Positions 9,901-17,162 of a DNA stretch of 37,304 nt are shown one piece after another. The notes beneath the pieces are model-generated. The model was not told the DNA's origin. It made no database searches and worked only from the letters and a program-made list of their open reading frames with translations. The stretch comes from Nostoc sp. CCCryo 231-06 (lineage in GTDB: Bacteria > Cyanobacteriota > Cyanobacteriia > Cyanobacteriales > Nostocaceae): contig JAHCSU010000674.1 of NCBI GenBank assembly GCA_023522315.1, forward strand, positions 1-37,304, read 5' to 3'. How positions within the stretch are numbered: position 1 is the stretch's first letter; the number at the start of each line of letters is the position of its first letter. Made by a program: the position numbers and the translations under genes.

Positions 9901-10421
9901 TAGAACTAAGTTGTATTGATCGGTTAAAAGATTTAAAATTAATCAAAGAAAAACTGCGCCTTCTTCCAAAACATGGTATTGGTTATGGTACATTGCGATA
10001 TTTACATCCAGATGCAGCAGTTCAAAATAAATTCCAGAATTTGCCTCAAGCAGAAGTCAGTTTTAATTATTTAGGTCAATTTGACCAAGTTTTATCTGCA
10101 TCGGGAATGTTTGGAACTGTTAAAGAGTGGAAATCAGAACAGAGTCAGCGAGGAAATCGCAGTCATTTATTGGCAGTTAGCGGATTAATTCATTCAGGAA
10201 AACTAGAGATAGACTTTGCTTATAGTGATAAAGTTCACAACCGCTCAACCATTGAACAGTTAGCTTTTGGATTCATGGAAGCATTAAGAAATTTGATTAG
10301 TCATTGTCAATCAAAAGAATCACAAGGCTATACCCCTTGTGATTTTTCTGCTGCCAGACTCAATCAAAAACAACTTGATAAATTTATAGCAAAACTCAGC
10401 AAAAATAAAACCAAATATTAG
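3903..10421 (+). CDS. aptA1: AptA1: anabaenopeptin-type NRPS, alternative starter (A-PCP-C-A-PCP-E)
   Basis: 2172 residues. Domains: A1 about 1-510 (YTSGSTGKPKG at 154, NGKIDR at 497); PCP1 (Ser551 in GGHS); C about 610-1050 with EHHMVHDG at 742-749; A2 from 1089 (core A3 at 1238, NGKIDY at 1587); PCP2 (Ser1646 in GGDS); E about 1700-2130 with HHLVVDG at 1831-1837, EGHGRE and RTVGWFT. It starts with A, so it is a starter. The A1 pocket reads D-V-E-D-I-G-A-I-E-K; Glu and Asp at positions 239 and 278 suggest a basic residue such as Arg or Lys. The A2 pocket reads D-T-E-D-I-G-S-V-V-K, lysine-like. The E domain gives D-Lys. The C motif is that of ureido-forming domains. I chose ATG 3903: an upstream in-frame TTG (3861) lies in repeat DNA. 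The C-terminal helix nearly matches AptA2. Confidence 0.88.
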   Translation: MLKCIHQLFESQVARTPQAIAVVFGQKKLTYQKLNIKANQLAAHLQKLGVGAEVLVGICLDRSLEMIVGLLGILKAGGAYLPLDPVYPAERLGYMVRDAQLSVLVTQQKWSSLISDYSGKLICLDSQQDEIFNQSNTYHIVNPVEPNNLAYVIYTSGSTGKPKGVMIEHHSLVNFTQSAIAQYKISARDVILQFTSVSFDVFAEEIYPALSCGATVVLRTEETLSFVASFIQQSQDCQITVWDLPTSYWYLIVNELSTGKITLPKSLRLVIIGGERVVPEQVKKWLNYVGNFPELINAYGPTETTIEATICLLSSLKETQLQGKEIPIGKPIADNIQVYVLDQNLQQVPTQTIGEIYIGGAGLARGYLNRPELTAERFIKNPFNNSKLYKTGDLGRYLADGNLEFVARIDYQVKFNGFRIELEEIESVLNQHPQVSQTAVIVREDTPENKRLVAYIVPHQKTEINCTNLQSFLKNKLPSYMVPTVFVSLNTLPLNPNGKIDRQALPIPKLQETFVAPRNSQEEALAEIWCQVFGLEQIGVDDNFFQLGGHSLIATQILSRIRDVFQVELSFGELFGNSTINDLVKVIVEQQQLKKSSSLAKIQPIPREGYLPVSFAQERVYFIEQLAPSMSAYQFQDSLRFQGNLKISILEKSLSEILRRHEIFRTTFPAIEGKLVQVIHPYQPVNLAVIDLQNIPQSEQQAEIEKLTAEAVKKPFNLSELPLIRWTVLKLSNQEYVLVHVEHHMVHDGWSFNLFLQELLTLYQAFCEGKSSPLAEPSLQFADFAHWQRQWVLTEPAQAQLDYWKQKLAGCPPLLELVSVSDRPRTAEQTYQGGMLRMELPLDVCNALRNLSREAGVTLFMSMFAVFTIMLYRYTGQEDLCIGSGVANRRWRETEGLIGMIVNNIVLRTDISGNPTFRELLAQVRQVTLEAYANEDLPFDKVVEALKPERNLSYNPLFQVMFSFHDAPLPELRLPGLSIKQHETVNNQSAKFDLDIVVIPRSEQRVGRNSPEAKGIETDGITIVWEYNSDLFDPVTIDRMMGEYQTLVEGIVANPDQQISQYPLLTPEQQHQLLFDWNQTKTADPENKCIHQLVEEQVNKTPDAVAVVFEGQKLTYRELNEQANQLAHYLKNLGVKSDRLVGICIDRSLEMIVGLLGILKAGGAYVPLDPAYPAERLSDIVNDAHIPILVTMQQWATVKAEHSLQIVCLDTQKALICSQSRENPQSEVVGNNLAYVIYTSGSTGKPKGVLIEHYSLVNFTQTAIAEYKLTEWESVLQFASISFDTAAEEIYPCLISGGTLVLRTEEMLKSFSSFVQQSKQWGVTVWDLPTAYWHLLVNELASKNLSLPESLRLVILGGERVLPEKVAKWYQLVGNYPQLVNSYGPTETTVVATLSHLSENALNRQEITIGKPINNVQVYVLDKYLQPVPIGVPGELHIGGAGVARGYLNRPELTLQKFISNPFEKAAFRLDSPTRRSRLYKTGDLVRYQPDGNLEYLGRIDSQVKIRGFRIELGEIETMLNQHSHVDQAVVIAREDIPGNKRLIAYVVGNQGQIQIDEIRHFLKQKLPPYMIPSAFVLLEQLPITTNGKIDYRALPAPDTYNKNLNLGVIVPLTPTEEKLAAIWAEVLRQPNVSIYDNFFELGGDSIISIQMISRANLAGLELTPKQLFQYQTIAELATVVGTTRQIAANQGLVTGSVPLTPIQHWFFQQNLPDAHYFNQSALLEIPSETQPELLKQVLQQLLLHHDALRSRFAHLPESDCPQQINDPPQEIVPFTIVDLSELPPEAQQTAIKTKDGQIQASLNLSSGEIARFALFKLGMNQPSQLLFLIHHLVVDGISWRILLEDLATAYQQINCGQAIKLLPKTTSFQEWANRLKEYSKSADIAAQIDYWLSSIYAKIAHLPRDYPSNKEKNDLTSNQSFTLFLNEDETPALLQDVPSAYNTQINDVLLTALVQSFSKWTGDKSLIVDLEGHGREDLFEDVDLSRTVGWFTTLFTVQLELSCIDRLKDLKLIKEKLRLLPKHGIGYGTLRYLHPDAAVQNKFQNLPQAEVSFNYLGQFDQVLSASGMFGTVKEWKSEQSQRGNRSHLLAVSGLIHSGKLEIDFAYSDKVHNRSTIEQLAFGFMEALRNLISHCQSKESQGYTPCDFSAARLNQKQLDKFIAKLSKNKTKY
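8298..8340 (+). repeat. In-frame insert in the A6-A7 loop of AptA1 A2
   Basis: Codons for AAFRLDSPTRRSR lie between the A6 motif and YKTGD. The AptA1 A1 domain has only a few residues here. The DNA is a diverged relative of the palindromic repeat in aptA2 at 11667-11706 (CACCGACCAGA shared), placed at the same loop. Confidence 0.55.
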
Positions 10422-10433
10422 ATTAAGTAGCTA

Positions 10434-13400
10434 ATGGACTATCACAATACTAAAGTTATGGAAGAAACGGTAATTGACTCTACTTATTCTATTAATGATT
10501 ATTCTGCTTTAACTGAGCAGGAACGACACAAAATATTAGTTGAATGGAATGATACAAGAATAGATTACCCGAAAGATTTGTGTATACATGAGCTATTTGC
10601 AGCCCAAGTGGAAAAAACTCCAGAGAATATTGCTGTTGTCTTCAAAGAGCAACAATTAACTTATCAAGAGTTGAACTACCAAGCCAACAAAATAGCAAAT
10701 TATCTCCAAAAATTGGGTGTAAAACCAGAGGTACTGGTAGGAATTTGCGTAGAGCGATCGCTAGAAATGATTGTAGGATTATTGGGCATCCTCAAGGCGG
10801 GTGGAGCTTATGTACCCCTAGATCCAACATATCCCAAAGAGCGCCTATCGTTCATGCTCTCAGATTCGCAAGCGCAGGTGGTATTAACCCAAAAAAAATT
10901 CGTTGAAGAGTTGACTGCAAGTGGTGCAAAGTTGATTTGTTTAGATACTGACTGGGAATCATTTCAGCGAGAGAGCAACGAAAATCCTAGTAGTGGGGTT
11001 GCACCAGATAATCTGGCTTATGTAATTTATACATCAGGGTCAACAGGAACACCCAAAGGTGTGCTGATTCAGCATCAAGGCGTGTGTAATCTCATCCAAG
11101 CACAAATAAAACTGTTTGATACACAGCAAAACAGCCGTGTTCTTCAATTTGCTTCTTTCAGCTTTGATGCTTCAGTTTGGGAAATTTTCATGGCTCTGTG
11201 TTCAGGGGCTAGCCTTTACATTGGAACTCAAGATTCCTTACGCCCAGGAGCAGATTTAATTCAATTTTTGCGCGAGCAATCAATAACTCAGGTAACACTA
11301 CCACCCACAGCACTAGCAGCGTTACCAAAAGAGGAATTGCCAAACTTGCAAACTCTCATCGTCGCTGGAGAAGCTTGTAATCCGAAGCTGATAGCTGAAT
11401 GGTCAAAAGGACGGCGCTTTTTTAATGCTTACGGGCCAACAGAATCAACAGTCTGTGCCACAGTAGCAGAAGATACTGGCGACACTCAACTAACGATTGG
11501 TCGAGCGATCGCTAACACTCAAATATATATTCTCGATCAAAATCAGCAACCAGTTCCCATTGGTACTCCTGGCGAATTGTATATTGGTGGCGACGGCTTG
11601 GCTAGAGGCTACCTGAATCGTCCAGAGTTAACTGAGGAGAGATTTATTCCCCATCCGTTTGAGGAGGCAGCGGTTCGGCTCCGCTCACCGACCAGAGGGA
11701 GTAGATTATATAGAACTGGTGACTTAGCCCGCTTCTTACCAGATGGCAACATTGAATTTTTGGGGCGAGTCGATCATCAGGTGAAGATTCGCGGTTTCCG
11801 TATTGAACTCGGAGAAATTGAGGCACTTTTGAGTCAACACCCGGATGTAAAGCAGGCAGTGGTAATCGCCCGTGAAGACATCCCTGGTGATAAGCGTCTT
11901 GTCGCCTATATTGTGCTTAACCAAATTGATGCAAGCGTGACTACCCTTAAACGCTTTCTTCAAGAAAAACTGCCTAACTACATGGTGCCAGCAGTCTTTG
12001 TAATCTTAGACTCCTTGCCCCTTACCCCCAATGGTAAAGTCGATCATCAAAATCTTCCAGCTTGCGATCGCACCCGCCTCGATCTCGAAGAAACCTTTAT
12101 TGCACCTCGTAACTCCACTGAAGAAACACTCTTCAGCATTTGGGCCCAGTTACTGGGACTTGAGCAGATAGGAATCAATGACAATTTTTTCAATTTGGGC
12201 GGTCATTCTTTAATAGCAGCTCAGATACTTTCCCGCATCCGCGAGAGTTTCCAAGTCGAATTATTCTTTCACCACATTTTTGCCAATCCTACCATAGCGG
12301 GTCTAGCTGGGCTGATTGAACAGCACAGCCACCTCAAGCAGCAATTGCAACGCCCTGCTATGCAACGAATTTCACGGTCAGGATACTTGCCAGCTTCCTT
12401 TGCTCAAGAGCGAGTATATTTCATCCAAGAAGTAGCTCCTGAAAGTACTGCCTACCAAGCTCAGGTAACTCTGCGATTTACCGGAAAACTAGATGTGGCA
12501 GCATTAGAGCAGTGCCTTAATGAGATTGTCCGACGGCATGAAATCTTCCGCACGACTTTTCCGGCAATAGATGGACGGTTATTTCAAGTAATCCACCCAG
12601 CCGAAGCAATTAGGTTAACAGTAGTAGACCTCCAGACATTTCCTGAGTCTGAGCAAGAAGCAGAAATTCAACGCCTATTTGACGCAGAGGTGCAAAAGCC
12701 TTTCTACTTAAATCAACTGCCGTTAGTCAGGTGGTTATTGTTGAAGTTGAGCCACCAAGACCATCTTTTGATCCACATCGAACATCACATGGTTCATGAT
12801 GGCTGGTCTTTCAACAATGTGTTCTTGAATGAGTTCGTGGAACTTTATCAAGCCTTTTGTTTGGGTAATCCTTCTCCACTGCCAGAATTAACACTCCAGT
12901 TTGGAGATTATGCTCATTGGCAGCGAGAGTGGGTTAAAAGCCAGGAAGCCGAAGCTCAATTAGCCTATTGGCAACAACAGTTATCCGGTAGTCCGCCTCT
13001 ATTGGAATTACCATCAGACCGCCCACGACCAGCAGAACAAACTTACAACGGCGCTCAAGTCAGGGTAGAGTTGCCCATTAGCTTGTGCGAATCTTTGAGA
13101 GTTTTGAGCCGTCAAGAGGGAATCACCTTATTCATGACGACGCTAGCGGCTTTTTTAGTAATATTGCGCCGATACACCGGACAGGACGATCTTTGTGTGG
13201 GGACAGCTGTTGCCAATCGGCGGATGCGCGAGACAGAACAATTAATTGGCATGATCGTCAATAATTTGGTTTTACGCACAGATTTATCTGGTAATCCCAC
13301 ATTTCGGGAGTTACTTGGTCGAGTCCGTCAAGTCAGTCTGGAAGCCTTTGCTAACGAAGATTTACCCTTCGATAAAGTCGTGGAGGTTCTCAAGCCAATA

Positions 13401-16400
13401 CGGAACTTGAGTTATAATCCCCTGTTTCAGGTGATGTTTAGCTTCCATGATTCTCCTCGTCCAGACTTAACTCTCCCAGAGTTGAACATCACAACTAATG
13501 TAGCCCTCAGCAACCAATCGACAAAGTTTGATCTTGATGTCGTTCTGATCCCACAACATGGCGGGGAGAAGGGAATTAGTGTTATTTGGGAATACAACAC
13601 TGACTTATTCGACGCTGCCACAATCCAACAGATGGTAGAGCAGTATCAAACTTTACTAGTGGGAATTGTTGCTAACCCAGAGCAGCGAGTTTCGGAATTA
13701 CCACTGTTAACGCAGACTCAGCAGCAGTTACTGGTGGAGTGGAATCAGACTCAGAAAGAGTATGCCAGTAAAGATTGTATCCATAAGTTATTTGAGGCTC
13801 AGGTAGAGTTAACTCCCGACGCTGTAGCGATTCAGCAAGCAGGTCAACAATTAACTTACCGCCAATTGAGCGATCGCGCCAATCAATTAGCCCACTATCT
13901 CCAAAGTTTCGGAGTTACAGCAGAAACGCTAGTCGGTATCTGCGTTGAACGTTCCCTAGAGATGATTGTCGGCTTACTTGCCATTCTCAAAGCCGGGGGT
14001 GCTTATGTTCCCCTCGATCCTGCCTATCCCAAAGAGCGATTAGCTGACATTTTAGAAGATACGCAATTGGGTATTTTGCTGACTCAAGAAAGATTTCAGG
14101 ACAAACTAGCAGATTATGCCGGAAAAACAATCTGTTTAGATAGCGACTGGGGAATAATTGCTCAACAAAATACAAGCAACCCGATTAGTGAGGTTCAACT
14201 TAACAACCTAGCCTACATTATTTATACCTCTGGCTCTACAGGAAAACCCAAGGGTGTGATGGTTGAACAGCGATCGCTCCTCAATTTCGTCATCACCGCC
14301 ACTCATGAATATGGAATTAATCCAGGCGATAATATTCTCCAATTTGCGTCTATTTGCTTTGATACATCTATCGAAGAAATCTTTCCTTGTCTTTTGGTCG
14401 GTGCAACATTAGTACTACGTACCGAACAGATATTGCACTCCAGCAATGAGTTTTGGCGGTGTTGCCGAGAATGGCAGTTGACTGTTTTGGATCTTCCCAC
14501 AGCGTACTGGCATCAATTAGTAGCGGAACTTACCCCTCAAGACTTCCGAATTCCTGAAAGTCTCAGGGTTGTGATTATTGGGGGAGAAGAAGCTCAACTA
14601 GAAAAAGTGAAGCATTGGCACAGTAGTATTGCTCATTTACCCCAACCACCGCAATTATTTAATAGTTACGGGCCAACAGAGGCAACAGTTGTAACCACTT
14701 TACACCGCTTAAACTCCTCAGATCCTGACTGGGTTGCGATCGGACAACCTATCAGTAATGCTCAGGTTTATGTTTTAGATCAATATCTGCAACCAGTGCC
14801 TATCGGAGTTCCTGGAGAACTGCACATTGGCGGAGCAGGTTTAGCTAGAGGATATTGGCAACGCCCGCAACTCACATCTGAGAAATTTATTGAGAATCCG
14901 TTTTACAATCCAAAATCCGAAGTCCAAAATCCAAAATTATATAAAACTGGCGACTTAGCACGATTTCGCGCAGATGGCAACCTAGAATATCTCGGTCGAG
15001 TTGACAATCAGGTAAAGATTCGCGGTTTCCGCATCGAGTTAGGAGAAATTGAGACAGTGTTACGCCAGCATCCACAGGTGTTTCAGACTGTCGTGATTGC
15101 CCGTGAAGACATCCCTGGACAAAAACGCCTTGTGGCTTATGTTGTACCCCACCAGCCGCCAGCAACTAACGATGAACTGCGCCATTTCCTCAAGCAGAAA
15201 CTGCCGAATTATATGGTTCCCTCGGCTTTTGTGCTGCTAGAGGCGCTGCCGATGACACCCAACCGCAAAGTAGACTACCGCGCCCTACCAGCCCCCGATC
15301 TTTCTCGGAATGCAGAAGATAATTTTGTTGCTCCCCAAACCTTGATAGAACAGAGATTAGCGGCGATTTGGTCAGAAATTTTGCGACTAGAGCAAGTTGG
15401 CATCCATGATAACTTCTTTGAACTGGGTGGAGATTCGATTCTCAGCATTCAGGTAATTTCTCGTGCGCAGCAAGCAGGAATTCAAATTGCTCCCAAACAG
15501 CTATTTAAATACCAAACTATTGCTGAGTTAGCTGCTGTGGCGGGTATGACTCGTCAAGTTACAGCTGAACAAGGATTAGTCACTGGTAAGGTGGCGCTGA
15601 CACCGATCCAACAGTGGTTTTTCGAGCAGAAATTGCCGGAACTTCATTACTTTAACCAGTCAGTGTTTCTGGAAGTGTCGCCAAACTTGCAACCAGGGTT
15701 ATTACAGAAAGTTGTGCAACAATTATTACTGCATCATGATGCTTTGCGATCGCAGTTTGTATCTTCTCCCTTGGGAGAATCGCGGTTTGTGCAAAAAAGG
15801 GAAAACTGGCAGCAGTTTAACGCCGTTCCCCAGGAAATAGTGCCATTTAGCGTAATCAATTTGTCACATCTATCGGCAGCAGAACAAGAAACGGCAATGA
15901 AAGTTGCCGATGCTGAACTCCAAGCTAGTCTGAATTTATCCACCGGGGCGATCGCACAAGTAACGCTGTTTCAATTAGGCAACAATCGACCTGATTGGTT
16001 ACTATTCATCATCCATCATTTAGCAGTAGATGGCATCTCGTGGCGGATTTTGCTAGAAGATTTAGCTACAGCTTACCAACAAATCAGCCGTGGTGAAGCG
16101 ATTAAATTACCAGCGAAGACAACTTCATTTCAATATTGGAGCGATCGCTTGGTAGAATATGCTCAATCAGATGCGATCGCTGCGGAGTTAGATTACTGGC
16201 TGGGTGAGTCTAGTTTTCAAGTTACTCGACTACCAGAAGACAAGCCTGCATTTGACGACAACACAATCGCTTCAGCCGCTTCACTATCCCTTTCTTTAAC
16301 TGAAGAAGAAACCCGCGCCCTTTTGCAGGATGTCCCCTCTGCCTACAATACTCAAATTAATGATGTGTTGCTGACAGCTTTAGTGCAAAGCTTTGCCCAA

Positions 16401-17108
16401 TGGACGGGAGAAAATTCACTACTGATTGACTTGGAAGGTCATGGAAGGGAAGATTTATTTGAAGATGTAGATTTGTCGCGTACTGTTGGCTGGTTTACCA
16501 CTTTATTCCCAGTTCGGTTACAGCTAGAAGAAATTGACAATCCTGGAGAGACTTTAAAGTTAGTCAAAGAACAACTGCGGCGCATTCCTAATCGAGGTAT
16601 AGGTTATGGCATTTTGCGTTATTTGCGGTGGGATGATGTGAAACTACAAGCACTACCTCAAGCGGAAAGTGCGGTCTTCTCTCAAGGGGAGACGCTAAGA
16701 GCGATGGGTTCTACCCAAGAGGAGCAACTTTCCAAGAGAGCACAAGTTAGTTTTAATTACCTTGGGCAGTTTGATCAGGTGCTTAAGGCTTCTGAGGTGT
16801 TGGGTTTGGTTAAAGAAATGAAAGCGCAACAAAGTGCAATTGGTAAGCGCAGCCATCTGTTAGGCATAAGCGGATTCATTCGCGCCGGCAAGCTGGAGAT
16901 GACTTGGGCTTACAGCGATCAAGTTCATCAAAAAGCCACCATTGAACGTTTGGCTTTTTGGTTTATTGAAGCATTAAAAAATCTGATTGTTCATTGTCAA
17001 TTAAAAGAGTCTCAAGGCTATACACCTTCAGACTTTTCGGCTGCTAAACTCAATCAGAAACAGCTTGATAAATTCTTAGCTAAAGTCAATAAGAATAAAA
17101 CGAATTAG
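10434..17108 (+). CDS. aptA2: AptA2: anabaenopeptin-type NRPS, second alternative starter (A-PCP-C-A-PCP-E)
   Basis: 2224 residues, same architecture as AptA1, starting 12 bases after it. A1 (A3 at 199, NGKVDH at 533), PCP1 Ser592, C with EHHMVHDG at 783-790, A2 from 1115 (A3 at 1264, A10 as NRKVDY at 1610), PCP2 Ser1668, E with HHLAVDG at 1861-1867. The A1 pocket reads D-A-W-T-I-A-A-V-C-K, nearly the gramicidin S Phe code, so an aromatic starter is expected. The A2 pocket is D-T-E-D-I-G-S-V-V-K, identical to AptA1 A2 and lysine-like. The first 45 residues (TEQERHKILVEWN) look like the remnant of a C-A linker, suggesting the starter arose by loss of a C domain. Several repeat inserts lie in frame: 11667-11706, 14908-14935, 16668-16745. 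The A10 Gly to Arg change keeps the catalytic Lys. Confidence 0.9.
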   Translation: MDYHNTKVMEETVIDSTYSINDYSALTEQERHKILVEWNDTRIDYPKDLCIHELFAAQVEKTPENIAVVFKEQQLTYQELNYQANKIANYLQKLGVKPEVLVGICVERSLEMIVGLLGILKAGGAYVPLDPTYPKERLSFMLSDSQAQVVLTQKKFVEELTASGAKLICLDTDWESFQRESNENPSSGVAPDNLAYVIYTSGSTGTPKGVLIQHQGVCNLIQAQIKLFDTQQNSRVLQFASFSFDASVWEIFMALCSGASLYIGTQDSLRPGADLIQFLREQSITQVTLPPTALAALPKEELPNLQTLIVAGEACNPKLIAEWSKGRRFFNAYGPTESTVCATVAEDTGDTQLTIGRAIANTQIYILDQNQQPVPIGTPGELYIGGDGLARGYLNRPELTEERFIPHPFEEAAVRLRSPTRGSRLYRTGDLARFLPDGNIEFLGRVDHQVKIRGFRIELGEIEALLSQHPDVKQAVVIAREDIPGDKRLVAYIVLNQIDASVTTLKRFLQEKLPNYMVPAVFVILDSLPLTPNGKVDHQNLPACDRTRLDLEETFIAPRNSTEETLFSIWAQLLGLEQIGINDNFFNLGGHSLIAAQILSRIRESFQVELFFHHIFANPTIAGLAGLIEQHSHLKQQLQRPAMQRISRSGYLPASFAQERVYFIQEVAPESTAYQAQVTLRFTGKLDVAALEQCLNEIVRRHEIFRTTFPAIDGRLFQVIHPAEAIRLTVVDLQTFPESEQEAEIQRLFDAEVQKPFYLNQLPLVRWLLLKLSHQDHLLIHIEHHMVHDGWSFNNVFLNEFVELYQAFCLGNPSPLPELTLQFGDYAHWQREWVKSQEAEAQLAYWQQQLSGSPPLLELPSDRPRPAEQTYNGAQVRVELPISLCESLRVLSRQEGITLFMTTLAAFLVILRRYTGQDDLCVGTAVANRRMRETEQLIGMIVNNLVLRTDLSGNPTFRELLGRVRQVSLEAFANEDLPFDKVVEVLKPIRNLSYNPLFQVMFSFHDSPRPDLTLPELNITTNVALSNQSTKFDLDVVLIPQHGGEKGISVIWEYNTDLFDAATIQQMVEQYQTLLVGIVANPEQRVSELPLLTQTQQQLLVEWNQTQKEYASKDCIHKLFEAQVELTPDAVAIQQAGQQLTYRQLSDRANQLAHYLQSFGVTAETLVGICVERSLEMIVGLLAILKAGGAYVPLDPAYPKERLADILEDTQLGILLTQERFQDKLADYAGKTICLDSDWGIIAQQNTSNPISEVQLNNLAYIIYTSGSTGKPKGVMVEQRSLLNFVITATHEYGINPGDNILQFASICFDTSIEEIFPCLLVGATLVLRTEQILHSSNEFWRCCREWQLTVLDLPTAYWHQLVAELTPQDFRIPESLRVVIIGGEEAQLEKVKHWHSSIAHLPQPPQLFNSYGPTEATVVTTLHRLNSSDPDWVAIGQPISNAQVYVLDQYLQPVPIGVPGELHIGGAGLARGYWQRPQLTSEKFIENPFYNPKSEVQNPKLYKTGDLARFRADGNLEYLGRVDNQVKIRGFRIELGEIETVLRQHPQVFQTVVIAREDIPGQKRLVAYVVPHQPPATNDELRHFLKQKLPNYMVPSAFVLLEALPMTPNRKVDYRALPAPDLSRNAEDNFVAPQTLIEQRLAAIWSEILRLEQVGIHDNFFELGGDSILSIQVISRAQQAGIQIAPKQLFKYQTIAELAAVAGMTRQVTAEQGLVTGKVALTPIQQWFFEQKLPELHYFNQSVFLEVSPNLQPGLLQKVVQQLLLHHDALRSQFVSSPLGESRFVQKRENWQQFNAVPQEIVPFSVINLSHLSAAEQETAMKVADAELQASLNLSTGAIAQVTLFQLGNNRPDWLLFIIHHLAVDGISWRILLEDLATAYQQISRGEAIKLPAKTTSFQYWSDRLVEYAQSDAIAAELDYWLGESSFQVTRLPEDKPAFDDNTIASAASLSLSLTEEETRALLQDVPSAYNTQINDVLLTALVQSFAQWTGENSLLIDLEGHGREDLFEDVDLSRTVGWFTTLFPVRLQLEEIDNPGETLKLVKEQLRRIPNRGIGYGILRYLRWDDVKLQALPQAESAVFSQGETLRAMGSTQEEQLSKRAQVSFNYLGQFDQVLKASEVLGLVKEMKAQQSAIGKRSHLLGISGFIRAGKLEMTWAYSDQVHQKATIERLAFWFIEALKNLIVHCQLKESQGYTPSDFSAAKLNQKQLDKFLAKVNKNKTN
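11667..11706 (+). repeat. Palindromic interspersed repeat read in frame, A6-A7 loop of AptA2 A1
   Basis: The core GGTTCGGCTCCGCTCACC, within 11672-11689, resembles a dispersed repeat frequent in Nostoc genomes. It is translated as AAVRLRSPTRGSR just before LYRTGD, where A domains normally have a short loop. Confidence 0.65.
14908..14935 (+). repeat. Four in-frame heptamers (ATCCAAA) in the A6-A7 loop of AptA2 A2
   Basis: ATCCAAA, ATCCGAA, GTCCAAA, ATCCAAA follow one another exactly. They encode part of NPKSEVQNPK just before LYKTGD. Such heptamer arrays are usually intergenic in Nostocales. Confidence 0.75.
16668..16745 (+). repeat. 78-base in-frame insert near the C-terminus of the AptA2 E domain
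   Basis: Against AptA1, LPQAE is followed directly by VSFNYLGQFDQV; in AptA2 exactly 26 codons intervene (from SAVFSQGETL to LSKRAQ). The DNA holds CTTCTCTCAAGGGGAGACGC and further AAGAG/CTTTCC motifs like short interspersed repeats. 78 is a multiple of three, so the frame is kept. Confidence 0.75.
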
Positions 17109-17134
17109 TCATTAGTCATTTATTATTTCTTCTC

Positions 17135-17162
17135 ATTCCCAATTCCCAATTCCCAATTCCTA
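17135..17162. repeat. ATTCCCA heptamer array immediately before aptB
   Basis: Three ATTCCCA units and one ATTCCTA end at the first base of the aptB ATG. Two TTAGTCA units (17105-17118) precede them, overlapping the aptA2 stop. No Shine-Dalgarno sequence remains, so aptB initiation may depend on readthrough or an unstructured leader. Confidence 0.8.

Noticed and set aside
3903-17108. AptA1 and AptA2 as consecutive modules of one longer peptide
   Set aside because: AptA2 starts with an A domain and no C domain, so it cannot receive a chain from AptA1.
17135-17162. CRISPR-like array
   Set aside because: Seven-base units without spacers are simple tandem repeats.
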